Shown: piece after piece, positions 1-9,502 of the stretch | Position numbering within the stretch: the stretch's first letter is position 1 | How the letters are laid out: each line of letters opens with the position of its first letter | Assembly (NCBI RefSeq): GCF_900110025.1 | Contig: NZ_FOCE01000002.1 | Coordinates: forward strand, 248,001-312,000 | Reading direction: 5' to 3' | Length of the DNA: 64,000 nucleotides | DNA from: Gemmobacter aquatilis | GTDB lineage: Bacteria > Pseudomonadota > Alphaproteobacteria > Rhodobacterales > Rhodobacteraceae | The notes under the pieces: generated by a model | The model's input: the letters and a program-made list of their open reading frames with translations, nothing else | Databases searched by the model: none | What the model was told of the DNA's origin: nothing | Program-made: the position numbers and the translations under genes

Positions 1-245
1 TCGCCGGTGCCATCCTCGCCTTCGCCAAGGCGATGGGTGAATTTGGCGCCACCATCACCTTCGTTTCCAACATCCCCGGCCAGACGCAAACCCTGCCCTC
101 CGCCATCTACGCCTTTCTGCAAGTGCCGGGCGGCGACGCGCCTGCGCTGCGCCTCGTGCTGATCTCGGTCGCGGTCGCCATGCTGGCACTGCTGCTGTCG
201 GAATGGGTAGGCCGCGCCGCAGCGCGCCGGGTGGCGGGGAAATGA
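1..245 (+). CDS. modB: Molybdate ABC transporter permease ModB, C-terminal part
   Basis: The gene is cut by the window edge; its frame is open from base 3. The visible part encodes the permease hallmark loop with residues [11 protein letters not shown] followed by [10 protein letters not shown], which is the EAA-type region of ModB and contacts the ATPase. A last hydrophobic segment and a basic tail follow. The stop codon TGA overlaps the start of modC as ATGA, so the two are translationally coupled. In the family, ModB forms the membrane channel for molybdate in the inner membrane together with ModC. The binding protein ModA would lie upstream, outside the window. CysU/CysW-type sulfate permeases are related, but the ModC partner favours molybdate. 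Confidence 0.88.
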   Translation, partial: AGAILAFAKAMGEFGATITFVSNIPGQTQTLPSAIYAFLQVPGGDAPALRLVLISVAVAMLALLLSEWVGRAAARRVAGK

Positions 246-1327
246 GCCTTCAGGTCACCCTGCATCACCGCCTGCCCGGCTTCACGCTCGATGCCTGCTT
301 CGAGGCCCCGCCCGGCGTCACCGCGCTGTTCGGCCGCTCCGGCGCCGGAAAAACCACCCTCGTCAATGCGGTGGCAGGGCTGCTGCGCCCCGATGCGGGC
401 CGGATCGCGCTGAACGACACCCTGCTGTTCGACAGCGCCGCCCGGGTGAACCTGCCGCCCCACCGCCGCCGCATCGGCTATGTGTTTCAGGAAGGCCGCC
501 TGTTTCCGCACCTGACCGTGCGCCAGAACCTGCTCTATGGCCGCTGGTTCGCCCCGCGCACCAGCACCGGCGCCGATTTCGACCGCATCGTCGCCCTGCT
601 GGACATCGCAGCCTTGCTGCCGCGCCGCCCCGCCACCCTGTCGGGCGGCGAAAAACAGCGCGTCGCCATTGGCCGCGCCATCCTGTCCAACCCGGCGCTG
701 CTGCTGCTGGACGAACCGCTGGCGGCGCTGGATGCCGCGCGCAAGGCCGAAATCCTGCCCTATCTGGAACGGCTGCGCGACGAGACCGGCCTGCCGATGC
801 TGCTGGTCAGCCATGCACTGGCCGAGGTCGCCCGCCTCGCCACCACCCTCGTGCTGATCGAAGCCGGGCAGGTGCGCCGCTCCGGCCCCGCAGCAGACCT
901 GCTGTCAGACCCGAGCCTCGCCCCCGCGCTTGGCATCCGCAGCGCGGGCGCCCTGCTGCCCGCCCGCCTTGCCGCGCAGGAACCCGACGGGCTCAGCCGG
1001 CTTGACAGCCCGGCTGGCCCGCTCTGGCTGCCGCATGTCGCAGCCCCCTTGGGCACGGCCTTGCGCCTGCGCATTCTTGCACAGGACGTGATGCTGGCCA
1101 CCACCCGGCCCAGTGGCATCTCGGCGCTCAACATCCTGCCCGGCACCGTCACCGCCCTGCGCATGGGCGAAGGCCCCGGCGTGCTGGTGCAGATCGAGGC
1201 GGGCGGCATCCCGCTGCTCGCCCGCATCACCCGCCGCTCGGCCGAGGCGCTGGCACTGGCCCCCGGCCAACCCGTCTTCGCCATAATCAAAGCCCTCGCC
1301 ACCGCCCCCGACGACGTGGGCGCCTGA
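242..1327 (+). CDS. modC: Molybdate ABC transporter ATP-binding protein ModC
   Basis: A 361-residue ATPase that energises molybdate import with ModB. Visible motifs are Walker A (GRSGAGKTT, about residues 35-43), the signature LSGGEKQR (about 137-144), Walker B LLLLDEP, and a C-terminal TOBE/molybdenum-binding domain (about residues 285-355). Length and the single TOBE-type tail match ModC rather than generic importers. The chosen ATG overlaps the modB stop (ATGA). A longer reading starting at 203 would sit inside modB and is not needed. It ends six bases before the convergent selO gene. Confidence 0.92.
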   Translation: MSLQVTLHHRLPGFTLDACFEAPPGVTALFGRSGAGKTTLVNAVAGLLRPDAGRIALNDTLLFDSAARVNLPPHRRRIGYVFQEGRLFPHLTVRQNLLYGRWFAPRTSTGADFDRIVALLDIAALLPRRPATLSGGEKQRVAIGRAILSNPALLLLDEPLAALDAARKAEILPYLERLRDETGLPMLLVSHALAEVARLATTLVLIEAGQVRRSGPAADLLSDPSLAPALGIRSAGALLPARLAAQEPDGLSRLDSPAGPLWLPHVAAPLGTALRLRILAQDVMLATTRPSGISALNILPGTVTALRMGEGPGVLVQIEAGGIPLLARITRRSAEALALAPGQPVFAIIKALATAPDDVGA

Positions 1328-1333
1328 CGCCAC

Positions 1334-2788
1334 TCAGGTGCCGCAGAAGGTGCGGAACCCGGCGACAAAAGCCTCGGGCGCAGGCAGCGCATAGGCCTCC
1401 AGCCCGGCCCGCTCCTGATACGGATCGCCGATCACCGCCAGCAGCGCCTCGAACGGCGCCAGATCGCCCTCGCCCGCCGCCGCCAGCGCCGCCTCCACCT
1501 TCTCGTTGCGCGGGATGTAGATCGGGTTCACCGCCCGGATGCGCGCCGCCGCATCCGCCGCCCGCCGCGCCCGCCACTGCGGCAGCCACCGCTCCAGCGC
1601 CGCCGTATCGGTGAACATGCCCCGCAGCTTGCCCTCATCCGTCACCGCATCGGCCAGCCGCCGAAAGCCCAGCGTGAAATCGCTGCCCTGCAGTGCCGCC
1701 AGAAACCCCTCGGCCAGCGCCAGATCGCCGGGGTCTTCCCCCGCCAGCCCCAGCTTGCCCCGCATCACCGCCAGCCATTCGGCGCGATACTGCCCGGCAA
1801 TCGCCTCCAGCCGCCCATTCGCCAGATCAATCGCCCGTGTCTCGTCGGCATCGAACAGCGGCAGCAACGCCTCGGCCAGCCGCGCCAGATTCCATGCCAG
1901 AATCAGCGGCTGGTTGGCATAGGCATAGCGCCCCTGCCGGTCGATCGAGGAAAACACCGCGCCGGGGCTATAGGCCTCCATGAAGGCGCAGGGGCCATAG
2001 TCGATGGTTTCGCCCGAAATCGTCATGTTGTCGGTGTTCATCACCCCATGGATGAAGCCGAGGCCCATCCATTGCGCGATCAGCCGCGCCTGCCGCGCCA
2101 CCACGGCATCAAAGAACGCGACATAGCGGTTCTCTGCCCCGGTCACCTCGGGGTAGTGCCGCGCAATCGCGTAATCGGCCAGCGCCTTCACCTGATCGGC
2201 CTGCCCGCGCGCCGAAAAGAACTCGAACGTGCCAACCCGCAGATGGCTGGCCGCCACCCGCGTCAGCACCGCGCCCGGCAAGGCGCGCTCGCGCAGCACC
2301 TGCGCCCCGGTGGCCACGGCAGCCAGCGCCCGGCTGGTCGGCACGCCCAGGGCGTGCATCGCCTCGCCGATCAGATATTCGCGCAACACCGGCCCCACCG
2401 CCGCCAGCCCGTCGCCGCCGCGCGAAAACGGCGTGCGGCCCGACCCTTTCAGCGCAATGTCGCGCCGCTGCCCCGCGCGGTCGATCACCTCGCCCAGCAG
2501 CAGCGCCCGCCCGTCGCCCAGTTGCGGCGAAAACCCCCCGAACTGGTGCCCGGCATAGGCCTGCGCCACAGGTTCCGCCCCGGCAGGCAGACGGTTGCCG
2601 CCGAACACCTCTGCCGCCACAGGGCGCAACGCTGCCACATCCAGTCCCAGCTCTGCCGCAAGCGCCTCGTTCAGCCGCAGCAGTTTCGGCGCGGGCACGG
2701 CGCGCGGCGCCTGCGCGACAAAGGTGCCCGGCAGATCGCGGACATAGCTGTTGTCAAAGCCGAACTCCGGTATTTCCGATCCGTTCAT
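1334..2788 (-). CDS. selO: SelO/YdiU family protein adenylyltransferase
   Basis: A 484-residue pseudokinase-fold enzyme of normal SelO length. In this family the kinase fold binds ATP upside down and transfers AMP to Ser, Thr or Tyr of target proteins, with a role in redox stress. Visible family motifs are YAGHQFGGF (about residue 78), the glycine-rich KGSGRTPFSRGGDG (about 113), the catalytic-loop-like HGVMNTDNM (about 246) and the metal-binding DYGPCAFME (about 263). Bacterial members often lack the C-terminal selenocysteine; here the protein ends FRTFCGT, so a cysteine lies near the end. Converges with modC. Nothing upstream shows its regulation. Confidence 0.93.
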   Translation of the reverse strand: MNGSEIPEFGFDNSYVRDLPGTFVAQAPRAVPAPKLLRLNEALAAELGLDVAALRPVAAEVFGGNRLPAGAEPVAQAYAGHQFGGFSPQLGDGRALLLGEVIDRAGQRRDIALKGSGRTPFSRGGDGLAAVGPVLREYLIGEAMHALGVPTSRALAAVATGAQVLRERALPGAVLTRVAASHLRVGTFEFFSARGQADQVKALADYAIARHYPEVTGAENRYVAFFDAVVARQARLIAQWMGLGFIHGVMNTDNMTISGETIDYGPCAFMEAYSPGAVFSSIDRQGRYAYANQPLILAWNLARLAEALLPLFDADETRAIDLANGRLEAIAGQYRAEWLAVMRGKLGLAGEDPGDLALAEGFLAALQGSDFTLGFRRLADAVTDEGKLRGMFTDTAALERWLPQWRARRAADAAARIRAVNPIYIPRNEKVEAALAAAGEGDLAPFEALLAVIGDPYQERAGLEAYALPAPEAFVAGFRTFCGT

Positions 2789-2848
2789 CCGCCCGCCCCC
2801 GCTGTTGCTGCCGCAGATATGGCGCCTGCCTGCGCCCCCGGCAAGGCG

Positions 2849-3562
2849 TCACCGCCCCAAGGGCAGCCGCAGTTCGCTGCGCAACCGGATCTGATCGCTG
2901 TCCGGCGCCCGCACATCCAGCGCCACGCTGACCCCGCTTTCCGGCTCGGTCAGCGCCAGCCCCAGCGTCAGATAGGCCAGTGACGCATCGCTGCGGTGGT
3001 GCACATCCAGCAGCGCCGATTGCACGCTGGTGCGCGTACGGCTGAACTGCTGCCCCACACCGGCCTGCGCCGACAGGTCATAAGGCCCCAGCCGCACCTG
3101 CTGCACCACCGCGATCTCGGGCGCCAGCGTCACACTGGTAAACCGGATCTCTGCCGGATCGACCAGCGCGCCCATGCCGCGCGGCAGGTGATAGCGGCTC
3201 TGCCCCACGCCGCCCAGCACGCTCGCCTCCAGCGCCGTGGCACCCCCCAGCGGCACCCGATGCGAAAGGCGCAGCCCCAGCCCCCGGTCCAGTGTCGCGC
3301 GATAGGGCGTGTCGCTGTCGGGCGCGAACAGATCCGGGTCGATGCTGCCAAAGGGCAAGCCCGCCGCCTGCGCGCGCCCCGTCCCCCCGGCCCGGCTGCC
3401 GTCGCCGACAAAGGCCGCCGCCGTCGCCTGCAAGGCGTGGCTCTGCGCGCCACCGGCATCGTGCCCCGCCACCAGCGCCAGCCGCGTTGCGTCCGACGCA
3501 TCGCACCCCGCCAGCCCCAGCGCGCAAACCAGCCCCACCCCCCAAGCGTCCCGCACCCGCAT
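2849..3562 (-). CDS. Predicted lipoprotein with beta-barrel-like repeats, function unknown
   Basis: I do not recognise a named family. The protein starts with a basic residue pair and a hydrophobic stretch ending in a lipobox (LAGC, about residues 17-20), which implies lipidation and export. The rest (about 237 residues) is rich in alternating hydrophobic strands and ends in strand-like segments (LRSELRLPLG), as in outer-membrane or surface proteins. The ATG at 3562 is preferred over an in-frame upstream start at 3643 because GAGGGG lies just before it and because it puts the signal peptide at the N terminus. It is divergent from the RTX protein at 3652. Confidence 0.65.
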   Translation of the reverse strand: MRVRDAWGVGLVCALGLAGCDASDATRLALVAGHDAGGAQSHALQATAAAFVGDGSRAGGTGRAQAAGLPFGSIDPDLFAPDSDTPYRATLDRGLGLRLSHRVPLGGATALEASVLGGVGQSRYHLPRGMGALVDPAEIRFTSVTLAPEIAVVQQVRLGPYDLSAQAGVGQQFSRTRTSVQSALLDVHHRSDASLAYLTLGLALTEPESGVSVALDVRAPDSDQIRLRSELRLPLGR

Positions 3563-3651
3563 CCCCCTCACAATACCCGAAACGGCTTGCCAGAGCGGCG
3601 GCCCTTCGGCAAGGTGCCCGCTGGTTGAAACTGCTTGTAGCAAGGTGACTT

Positions 3652-5025
3652 ATGGCCCGTATTACCCTTTCATCGCAGATCGTTCAGGACTTGCACGACC
3701 GCGAAATCTATATTGAAACCCACCCCGAAGACTTCAATTTCAAGAACCTCTACCAATCCGCCCTCAACGCCTTCGATCAACTGACCGACTTCGGCCCGAC
3801 CAGCATTTCACTGGCCAGCAAGGCCGTATCGCTCACCTACAAATCCGGCGCCGTCACCTTCAAGCTGGCCTTCACCGGCTCGGGCATCGGCCCGGTTTCC
3901 TCGATGGATGCCCTGATCGACGCGATCGACAGCGGCATGGCCGAAGGTCGGATCGACGATGTGGTGCTGACGCGAAACGGCACGGCCATCCTCAGCCTCG
4001 CGCTGTCCGACAGCGGCTACACCCTGCGCTCCGGCCCCGATTTCTTCACGGTAACCGGCGCGCTGCCCACCACTTTTGACGATCTGTATCGCATCACCGA
4101 CCTGCTCTCTGCCGCCGATCTCGATACCGTCGCGGCGATGACCAACAGCCAGCGTACAGCCTATTTCGACGCGCTGTCGGATTTCGGCATCACCGGCCTC
4201 TCGCTCGGCTCCGGCACCAAGACCTTCGCCAGTTTCACGCTGACCGAAGACAGCCTGACCCTTTCGGTGGCAGGCTTCACCCTGACAATCGACGGCACCT
4301 TCCCCACCGATTTCGGCGCCCTTGCCGCCACCGCCTGGCAGATCGTCACCACCACACCCGACGGCGGCTTCCCCGATCTGACCGGCCTCAGCCATTTCGC
4401 GCTGGACAAGCTGACCTTCACTGGCCCCGACGGCGACACACTGATGGAAATCACCGGCCCGATCACCGACGAGGCTTCCACGATCCCGGACCGTGTGACG
4501 CTGGACGGCTTCGTCATGCCGCGCGGCACCCAACTCTATCTAGGCGATGATTGGGTCAATGGTGGCAGCGGTGCCGAGGTGATCCTGGGCACGGTGACAG
4601 ACGGCACCCCGGACGGTTTCGGCGACGACTACCTGATGGGCAATGGCGGGGCCGATGTGATCTATGCCTATGCGGGCAAAGACACCCTGTCTGGCGGCGG
4701 CGGCAAAGACCGGCTTTTCGGCGGTGACGGGGATGACCAGATATCGGGCGATGCCGAAAACGACCTGCTGGATGGCGGCACCGGCAAGGATCTGCTGGGA
4801 GGTGGCAGCGGTGCCGACCGTTTCGTGTTCGGCGCACGCGACGTGATCGAGGATTTCGGCTGGGGCAAGGATCGCATCGTCATCACCGGCGCGGCAGACA
4901 GCTTTGACGATCTGATCATCACCGCGCGCAATGGCGATACGCTTGTCACCTTCGGCGCGGCCACGCTGACGCTGCTCGATGTGGCGCCCGACAGCCTCGA
5001 CGCCGCCGATTTCATCTTTGCCTGA
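3652..5025 (+). CDS. Hemolysin-type calcium-binding (RTX repeat) protein with internally repeated N-terminal domain
   Basis: A 457-residue acidic protein. The C-terminal third (about residues 295-395) contains nonapeptide repeats of the GGxGxDx type, such as GNGGADVIYA, GGGGKDRLFG and GGDGDDQISG, which bind calcium and usually mark type I secretion substrates without a cleaved signal. The first 280 residues are not a domain I know. They seem to contain three or four diverged copies of a beta-rich unit, with recurring patterns like VLTRNGTAILSLALSD, LTLSVAGFTLTIDG and TFDDLY/DFGALA. No ABC exporter or protease gene lies beside it. The ATG is preceded by AAGGTGA. A hairpin after the stop serves as terminator. 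Confidence 0.85.
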   Translation: MARITLSSQIVQDLHDREIYIETHPEDFNFKNLYQSALNAFDQLTDFGPTSISLASKAVSLTYKSGAVTFKLAFTGSGIGPVSSMDALIDAIDSGMAEGRIDDVVLTRNGTAILSLALSDSGYTLRSGPDFFTVTGALPTTFDDLYRITDLLSAADLDTVAAMTNSQRTAYFDALSDFGITGLSLGSGTKTFASFTLTEDSLTLSVAGFTLTIDGTFPTDFGALAATAWQIVTTTPDGGFPDLTGLSHFALDKLTFTGPDGDTLMEITGPITDEASTIPDRVTLDGFVMPRGTQLYLGDDWVNGGSGAEVILGTVTDGTPDGFGDDYLMGNGGADVIYAYAGKDTLSGGGGKDRLFGGDGDDQISGDAENDLLDGGTGKDLLGGGSGADRFVFGARDVIEDFGWGKDRIVITGAADSFDDLIITARNGDTLVTFGAATLTLLDVAPDSLDAADFIFA

Positions 5026-5032
5026 CCGATCC

Positions 5033-5052
5033 GGGCGCCCCGCGGGGCGCCC
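5033..5052. terminator. Bidirectional hairpin between convergent genes
   Basis: A perfect inverted repeat GGGCGCCC / GGGCGCCC with a CGCG loop sits between the RTX gene stop and the SMP-30 gene stop. There is no clear T-run, so it is a weak or Rho-assisted terminator candidate. Confidence 0.5.
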
Positions 5053-5058
5053 GTCCGC

Positions 5059-5940
5059 TTACAGCAGGATCTGGTGTTCCGCCTGCCCGCGCGCCACGCC
5101 GGGCACCGCAAAGGTCATGCCCGCGGCCGGAAAGGCCGCCCGCTGCCCCGCATCCATCCCCTGCAGCGCCGAGGTGCAGAACAGCGTCTGCCCATCCGCC
5201 CCGCCGAAAGACGGGCAGGACGTATGCGGCGCCTCCAACGCGACATGGCGCACAAGGCTGCCATCCGGTGCAAAGGCGCTGACCCCATTGCCGCCCCATA
5301 GCGCCAGCCACATCCGCCCTTCGGCATCAATCACCGCGCCATCGGGCCAGACCTCCTGCCCGGTGAAATCCAGATAGACCTCCGGCTCCGCCCGCGGCCA
5401 GCCCTCGGCATCCAGCGCCACCCGCATCACCCGCTGCGTCGCGGTATCGGTGAAATGCGCCACCTTGCCATCGGGCGAAAAACAGATCGAATTGGGGATC
5501 GAGATGCCGTCATACAGCCGCCGCAACGCGCCATCGTAATAGCGATAGATCGCCCCGGCGCCCGGCTCGGCCTTTTTGCCCATGGTGCCGATCCAGAACC
5601 CGCCCTGCGCATCGGCCCGCCCGTCATTCGACCGGGTGACCTTGTTGCCAGCCTCCAGCTCCACCAGCGTTTCGGTTTCTTCCGTTTCGATGTCGAACAG
5701 GAACAGATCCCGCTCGCCCGCGATCAGCAGCACATCGCGCGACAGCCAGCCCGCCGCCGACACCATCTCGGGGAAACGCCAGTCCAGCGCCTCGCCCCTG
5801 TGCTGCGACAGCAGGCGATGCCCCGTCACATCGAACCAGAACAATTGCTGGCGCAGCGGATGCCAAAGCGGCCCCTCGCCCAGTTCACACATGCGCGTGT
5901 CATAAATCACCGAGCGCGGCCCCCTTGCAGGCGATTGCAT
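5059..5940 (-). CDS. SMP-30/gluconolactonase/LRE family protein
   Basis: About 293 residues with the six-bladed propeller pattern of the SMP-30/gluconolactonase family: CELGEGPLWHP near the N terminus (metal-binding Glu), GNKVTRSNDGRADAQGGFWIGT in the middle (substrate and metal Asn/Asp), IPNSICFSPDGK, and WPDGAVIDAEGRMWLALWGG. Members hydrolyse sugar or other lactones and bind a divalent metal. The ATG at 5940 is taken because the frame further upstream is cysteine- and alanine-rich and looks non-coding; an alternative ATG at 5892 would cut into the first conserved motif. The sugar substrate cannot be read from the sequence and the neighbours do not help. Confidence 0.85.
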   Translation of the reverse strand: MQSPARGPRSVIYDTRMCELGEGPLWHPLRQQLFWFDVTGHRLLSQHRGEALDWRFPEMVSAAGWLSRDVLLIAGERDLFLFDIETEETETLVELEAGNKVTRSNDGRADAQGGFWIGTMGKKAEPGAGAIYRYYDGALRRLYDGISIPNSICFSPDGKVAHFTDTATQRVMRVALDAEGWPRAEPEVYLDFTGQEVWPDGAVIDAEGRMWLALWGGNGVSAFAPDGSLVRHVALEAPHTSCPSFGGADGQTLFCTSALQGMDAGQRAAFPAAGMTFAVPGVARGQAEHQILL

Positions 5941-6252
5941 CACAGACCCCGCACAGACCGGCACAACCGCGCCGCCGAACACAGCCGAACCGCCCCCGAC
6001 ACCCGCCCCCCTGGCGTGGGTCAGAGGAACCAGCCTCATGCGCAGCCCCTTCCCGGCCATGGTGGCGGCAGTCCCGCCGCAAATCAAGGCAGAGCGCCCA
6101 GCTTTCAGGCAACATGCCGCATTGCGGCAACAACTCCCGCCGGGAATCGCAGTTGCGGCTTGCACCAGCGCAAGGCCCACAACCGCAGCAAGAAAGCCGG
6201 CACAGCCAAACACCCCGCCCATGGGCGCGCAGCACAGGTCAAGTGATTGAAA

Positions 6253-6328
6253 TGGTGCCCCCAGAGGGACTCGAACCCCCGACCCCCTGATTACAAATCA
6301 GGTGCTCTACCAGCTGAGCTATAGAGGC
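6253..6328 (-). tRNA. tRNA-Thr (anticodon TGT)
   Basis: The reverse strand folds as a 76-nt cloverleaf: acceptor GCCTCTA/TGGGGGC, D-arm AGCTCAGCTGGTAGAGC, anticodon stem CCTGA/TCAGG with loop TTTGTAA (anticodon TGT), T-arm with GGTTCGAGTCC, and an encoded CCA end. Confidence 0.96.
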
Positions 6329-6369
6329 CTTTCCCTGCTCTTAGCGCGCGGGCGCGCGGCGTGCAAGTC

Positions 6370-8022
6370 TCAGCGCAACTCGCTGCGGGCCATCAGCGCC
6401 ACCGCCACCAGCCCCACCGCCATCACCAGCAGCGCCGCCGGGGCGGCATCGCCCAGTTGCTCAAGGCTGGCCAGTTCCTGCACCCGCGTCGCCAGCGTGT
6501 TGAAGTTGAACGGGCGCAGCAGCAGCGTGGCGGGCAGTTCCTTCACCCCTTCCACGAACACCACCAGCAGCGCGGTCGCCACCGATCCGCGCATCATCGG
6601 CAGATAGATCTCGCGCAGCACCCCGCCCGCACCGCGCCCCAAAGACCGCGCCGCCAGCGGCAGATTGGGCGAGATGCGCCCGAAGGCCGATTCCACCGCG
6701 CCCTGCGCCACGCCGAAAAACCGCACCAGATAGGCCAGCACGATCGCCGCCGCCGTGCCGGTCAGCAGCAGCCCCGGGTCATGCCCGGTCAGCGCCAGCA
6801 CCGCATCGGCCAGCCGGTGATCCAGCCCCGCCAGCGGCACCAGCAGCCCCAGCGCCAGCACCGCGCCCGGCGCGGCATAGCCCAAGGCCGTCACCGGCAA
6901 GATCCAGCGCGGCAGCCCCCGCCCGGTCATGCGCAGCGCATAGACCAGGAACAGCGCCGCCCCCACCGTCAGCAGCGCCGCCCCGCCCGCCGTCAGCAGC
7001 GTATTGCCCAGAGCCGCCATCAGCCCCGGCGCCAGCCAGCTTGACGGCCGCACCAGCGCATGGCCCGCCATCACCGCCACCGGCAGCACGAATCCCAGCG
7101 CGAAGGGCAGCGCGCAGACCAGCAGCGCCAGCCCCCCGCGCCAGCCGCGCAGCCGCTGCCGCTCCACCGGGCGGGCCTGCCGGGCCGATCCGTGAAAGCG
7201 CGCGCTCCGCCGCCCCGCCCGCTCCACCAGCAGCAGCGCCACGATCAGCGCCATCGCCACACCCGAAATCTGCGCCGCCCCCCCGGCATTGCCGGTGGTC
7301 AGCCAGGTGGTGAAGATCCCGGTGGTCAGCGTCTGCACCCCGAAATGCGTCGTCGTGCCGTAATCGGCCACCGTCTCCATCAGCGCCAGCGACACGCCCG
7401 CCGCAATCGCGGGCCGGGCCAGCGGCAGGCCCACCCGGAAGAACACGCCCCAGGGCCCGGCCCCCAGCGCCCGCGCCACCTCGTAGGATCCGCCCGATTG
7501 TTCCCGAAACGCCGCGCGGGTCAGCAGATAGACGTAAGGATAGAAGGCCGAGGCCAGCACCAGCACCGCCGCCCCTTGCGAGCGCACTTCGGGAAACCAG
7601 TACTCCGCCGGGCTGCGCCAGCCGAACGCCCCGCGCAGCGCCACCTGAAACGCCCCCGAGAAATCGAAGAAATCCACCAGCGCATAGGCGCCGACATAAG
7701 CCGGAATCGCCAGCGGAAACAGCAGCGCATGTTCCAGCAGCCGCGCCCCCGGAAAGCGGTACATGGTGATCAGCCAGGCCGTCACCGTGCCGATCACCGC
7801 CGTCAGCACCCCCACGCCCAGCATCAGCTCCAGCGTGCTGCGCAGATAGCGCGGCAGCACCGTAGACAGCAGATGCGGCCAGATGTTCTCGGTCGGGTGA
7901 AAGGCGATCCACAGCACCGACAGCAGCGGCGCCAGCACCACAGCCGCAATGACCGCCGCCCCCAGCGTCCAGAAATCCGCGCCGCGCCCGGGGCGCCGTG
8001 TCTGAGTCTTTTGCTCGGTCAT
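6370..8022 (-). CDS. FbpB-type iron(III) ABC transporter permease (fused double permease)
   Basis: A 550-residue inner-membrane protein with two homologous halves, each with about six hydrophobic segments and an EAA-like loop (first half around GAGPWGVFFRVGLPLARPAI, second half around RSLGRGAGGVLREIYLPMMRG). This fused layout is typical of FbpB/SfuB/HitB ferric-iron permeases. The start at 8022 (MTEQKTQ) is chosen because the frame upstream codes for a non-membrane stretch. No binding protein or ATPase lies next to it, so its partners must be encoded elsewhere. Divergent from the unknown gene at 8113. Thiamine or polyamine permeases are alternatives, but the fused form favours iron. Confidence 0.82.
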   Translation of the reverse strand: MTEQKTQTRRPGRGADFWTLGAAVIAAVVLAPLLSVLWIAFHPTENIWPHLLSTVLPRYLRSTLELMLGVGVLTAVIGTVTAWLITMYRFPGARLLEHALLFPLAIPAYVGAYALVDFFDFSGAFQVALRGAFGWRSPAEYWFPEVRSQGAAVLVLASAFYPYVYLLTRAAFREQSGGSYEVARALGAGPWGVFFRVGLPLARPAIAAGVSLALMETVADYGTTTHFGVQTLTTGIFTTWLTTGNAGGAAQISGVAMALIVALLLVERAGRRSARFHGSARQARPVERQRLRGWRGGLALLVCALPFALGFVLPVAVMAGHALVRPSSWLAPGLMAALGNTLLTAGGAALLTVGAALFLVYALRMTGRGLPRWILPVTALGYAAPGAVLALGLLVPLAGLDHRLADAVLALTGHDPGLLLTGTAAAIVLAYLVRFFGVAQGAVESAFGRISPNLPLAARSLGRGAGGVLREIYLPMMRGSVATALLVVFVEGVKELPATLLLRPFNFNTLATRVQELASLEQLGDAAPAALLVMAVGLVAVALMARSELR

Positions 8023-8112
8023 AACGCCGCGCATTACAGGAAAGCAGTGTAACTGTCCAGAAAAGCCCGTATAGTCAGAGGCAAGAGCACCAACTGCCGG
8101 AACAGGCCCCCC

Positions 8113-8985
8113 ATGCGCATTGCCTATCACCTCGGCGTCCATTGCACGGATGACGACCGCCTTGTGCGGACGCTGTTGCGCAATGCCCCGGCGCTTATCG
8201 CCGAGGGGATCGAGGTGCCGGACCCCGTACGCTATCGCGCCCTGATCCGCGACACCGCGATCCAGCTCAAGGGCCAGCCCGCTACGCTGGATACCCAGGC
8301 CATCGTGCTGGACCAGATCATGACCGCCGATGTCGCTGACCGGCTGATCCTGTCATGGGAGAATTTCCTGTCCTTCCCCGCCTGGGCCGTGAAAGGCACC
8401 TTCTACCGCACCGGGGGCGAGCGGATGCGCGCCATCAGCCAGATCTTCCCGGAAATCGAAGCGGAATTTCACCTCGGGCTGCGCAATCCGGCCACCTACC
8501 TGCCCGATCTGCACCGCCGCCAGCGGGGCCGCGACTACAAGGAATTCATCGAAGGCACCGATGTGACCGACCTGCGCTGGTCCGACCTGATCCTGAACCT
8601 GCGCGACAAGAACCCCGAGGTGCCGATCGTCGTCTGGGCCGACGAGGATACGCCGCTGATCTGGCCCGAGGTGCTGCAAGCCGTCTCGGGCCATTCCGAC
8701 GGGCTGGTGCTGGAGGGCGAGAACGACCTGCTCGAAACCCTGATGACCGAAGAAGGCCTGTCCCGCCTCGCCGCCTATCTGGACACGCACCCGCCGCAGA
8801 CCATCGGCCAGCGGCGGCGCATCGTCTCGGCCTTTCTCGACAAGTTCGCCAAGCCCGATCAACTGGATGTCGCGATCACCCTGCCTGACTGGACTGCCGA
8901 TCTGGTGGCACGGCTGACGGATCAGTACGAGCGGGACATGGCCTATATCGCCACTCTCCCCGGCGTCACCTGTCTGCAGCCCTGA
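8113..8985 (+). CDS. Conserved hypothetical protein, possibly sulfotransferase-like
   Basis: A 290-residue soluble protein without signal peptide or membrane segment. I do not recognise a firm family. The N terminus (YHLGVHCTDDDRLVRTLLRN followed by GIEVPDP) resembles the opening of bacterial sulfotransferases, where a GTHKTG-type loop binds the sulfate donor, but the Lys/Thr/Gly of that loop are not conserved here. The body is rich in acidic and Trp-containing motifs (LRWSDLILNLR, PIVVWADEDTP). It stands alone, divergent from the iron permease and convergent with the GapR gene. Any catalytic role is inference. Confidence 0.7.
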   Translation: MRIAYHLGVHCTDDDRLVRTLLRNAPALIAEGIEVPDPVRYRALIRDTAIQLKGQPATLDTQAIVLDQIMTADVADRLILSWENFLSFPAWAVKGTFYRTGGERMRAISQIFPEIEAEFHLGLRNPATYLPDLHRRQRGRDYKEFIEGTDVTDLRWSDLILNLRDKNPEVPIVVWADEDTPLIWPEVLQAVSGHSDGLVLEGENDLLETLMTEEGLSRLAAYLDTHPPQTIGQRRRIVSAFLDKFAKPDQLDVAITLPDWTADLVARLTDQYERDMAYIATLPGVTCLQP

Positions 8986-9036
8986 CGCGCCCCATTGGCA
9001 CGGCGGGGGACCGTGGCCCCCCGACCATGGTCGCGG

Positions 9037-9291
9037 TTACTGCATCCCCAGTGCGGATTTGTACATTTCCAGAATCGCCTCTTCCTCGGCGATGTCATCG
9101 GCACTGCGCTTGCGGAGGGCGATCACCTTCTTCATCACCTTGGTGTCATAGCCGCGCCCCTTGGCCTCGGCCATCAGCTCTTTCTGCTGTTCTGTCACGT
9201 CTTTCTTCTCAGCCTCAAGCTGCTCATAGCGTTCGATGAACTGCTTGAGCTCTTCGGCGGTCACGTTATAGGCGTCGTTCAGGTCGCTCAT
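9037..9291 (-). CDS. gapR: GapR/DUF2312 nucleoid-associated protein
   Basis: An 84-residue basic/acidic coiled-coil protein. In alphaproteobacteria GapR forms a tetrameric clamp on over-twisted AT-rich DNA ahead of replication forks and RNA polymerase. The signature run is ELKQFIERYEQLEAEKKD near residue 15, then KELMAEAKGRGYD, KVIALRKRSADD, ending LEMYKSALGM. The start at 9291 matches the family; the extra upstream codons are arginine-rich and unlike it. Single gene, convergent with the upstream unknown gene. Confidence 0.93.
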   Translation of the reverse strand: MSDLNDAYNVTAEELKQFIERYEQLEAEKKDVTEQQKELMAEAKGRGYDTKVMKKVIALRKRSADDIAEEEAILEMYKSALGMQ

Positions 9292-9502
9292 CTCTGCCTC
9301 ATGTCCGGGATTGTTCCGTCTTCCCCCCTCCCTATCGCCCCGCCTCAAGGGGATCAAGCGGCCCGGCGCCGGGCCACTGCACACTTGCCAGAGCCGCCGC
9401 CCTCCGCTACGCCGTTGAAAAGCCCCGCGCCACGCGCCAGACGGGGCGAAACACGAGCGGCGGCCTCAGGCACGCCGCCCAAAGGGGACGGAGAGACCGA
9501 GG

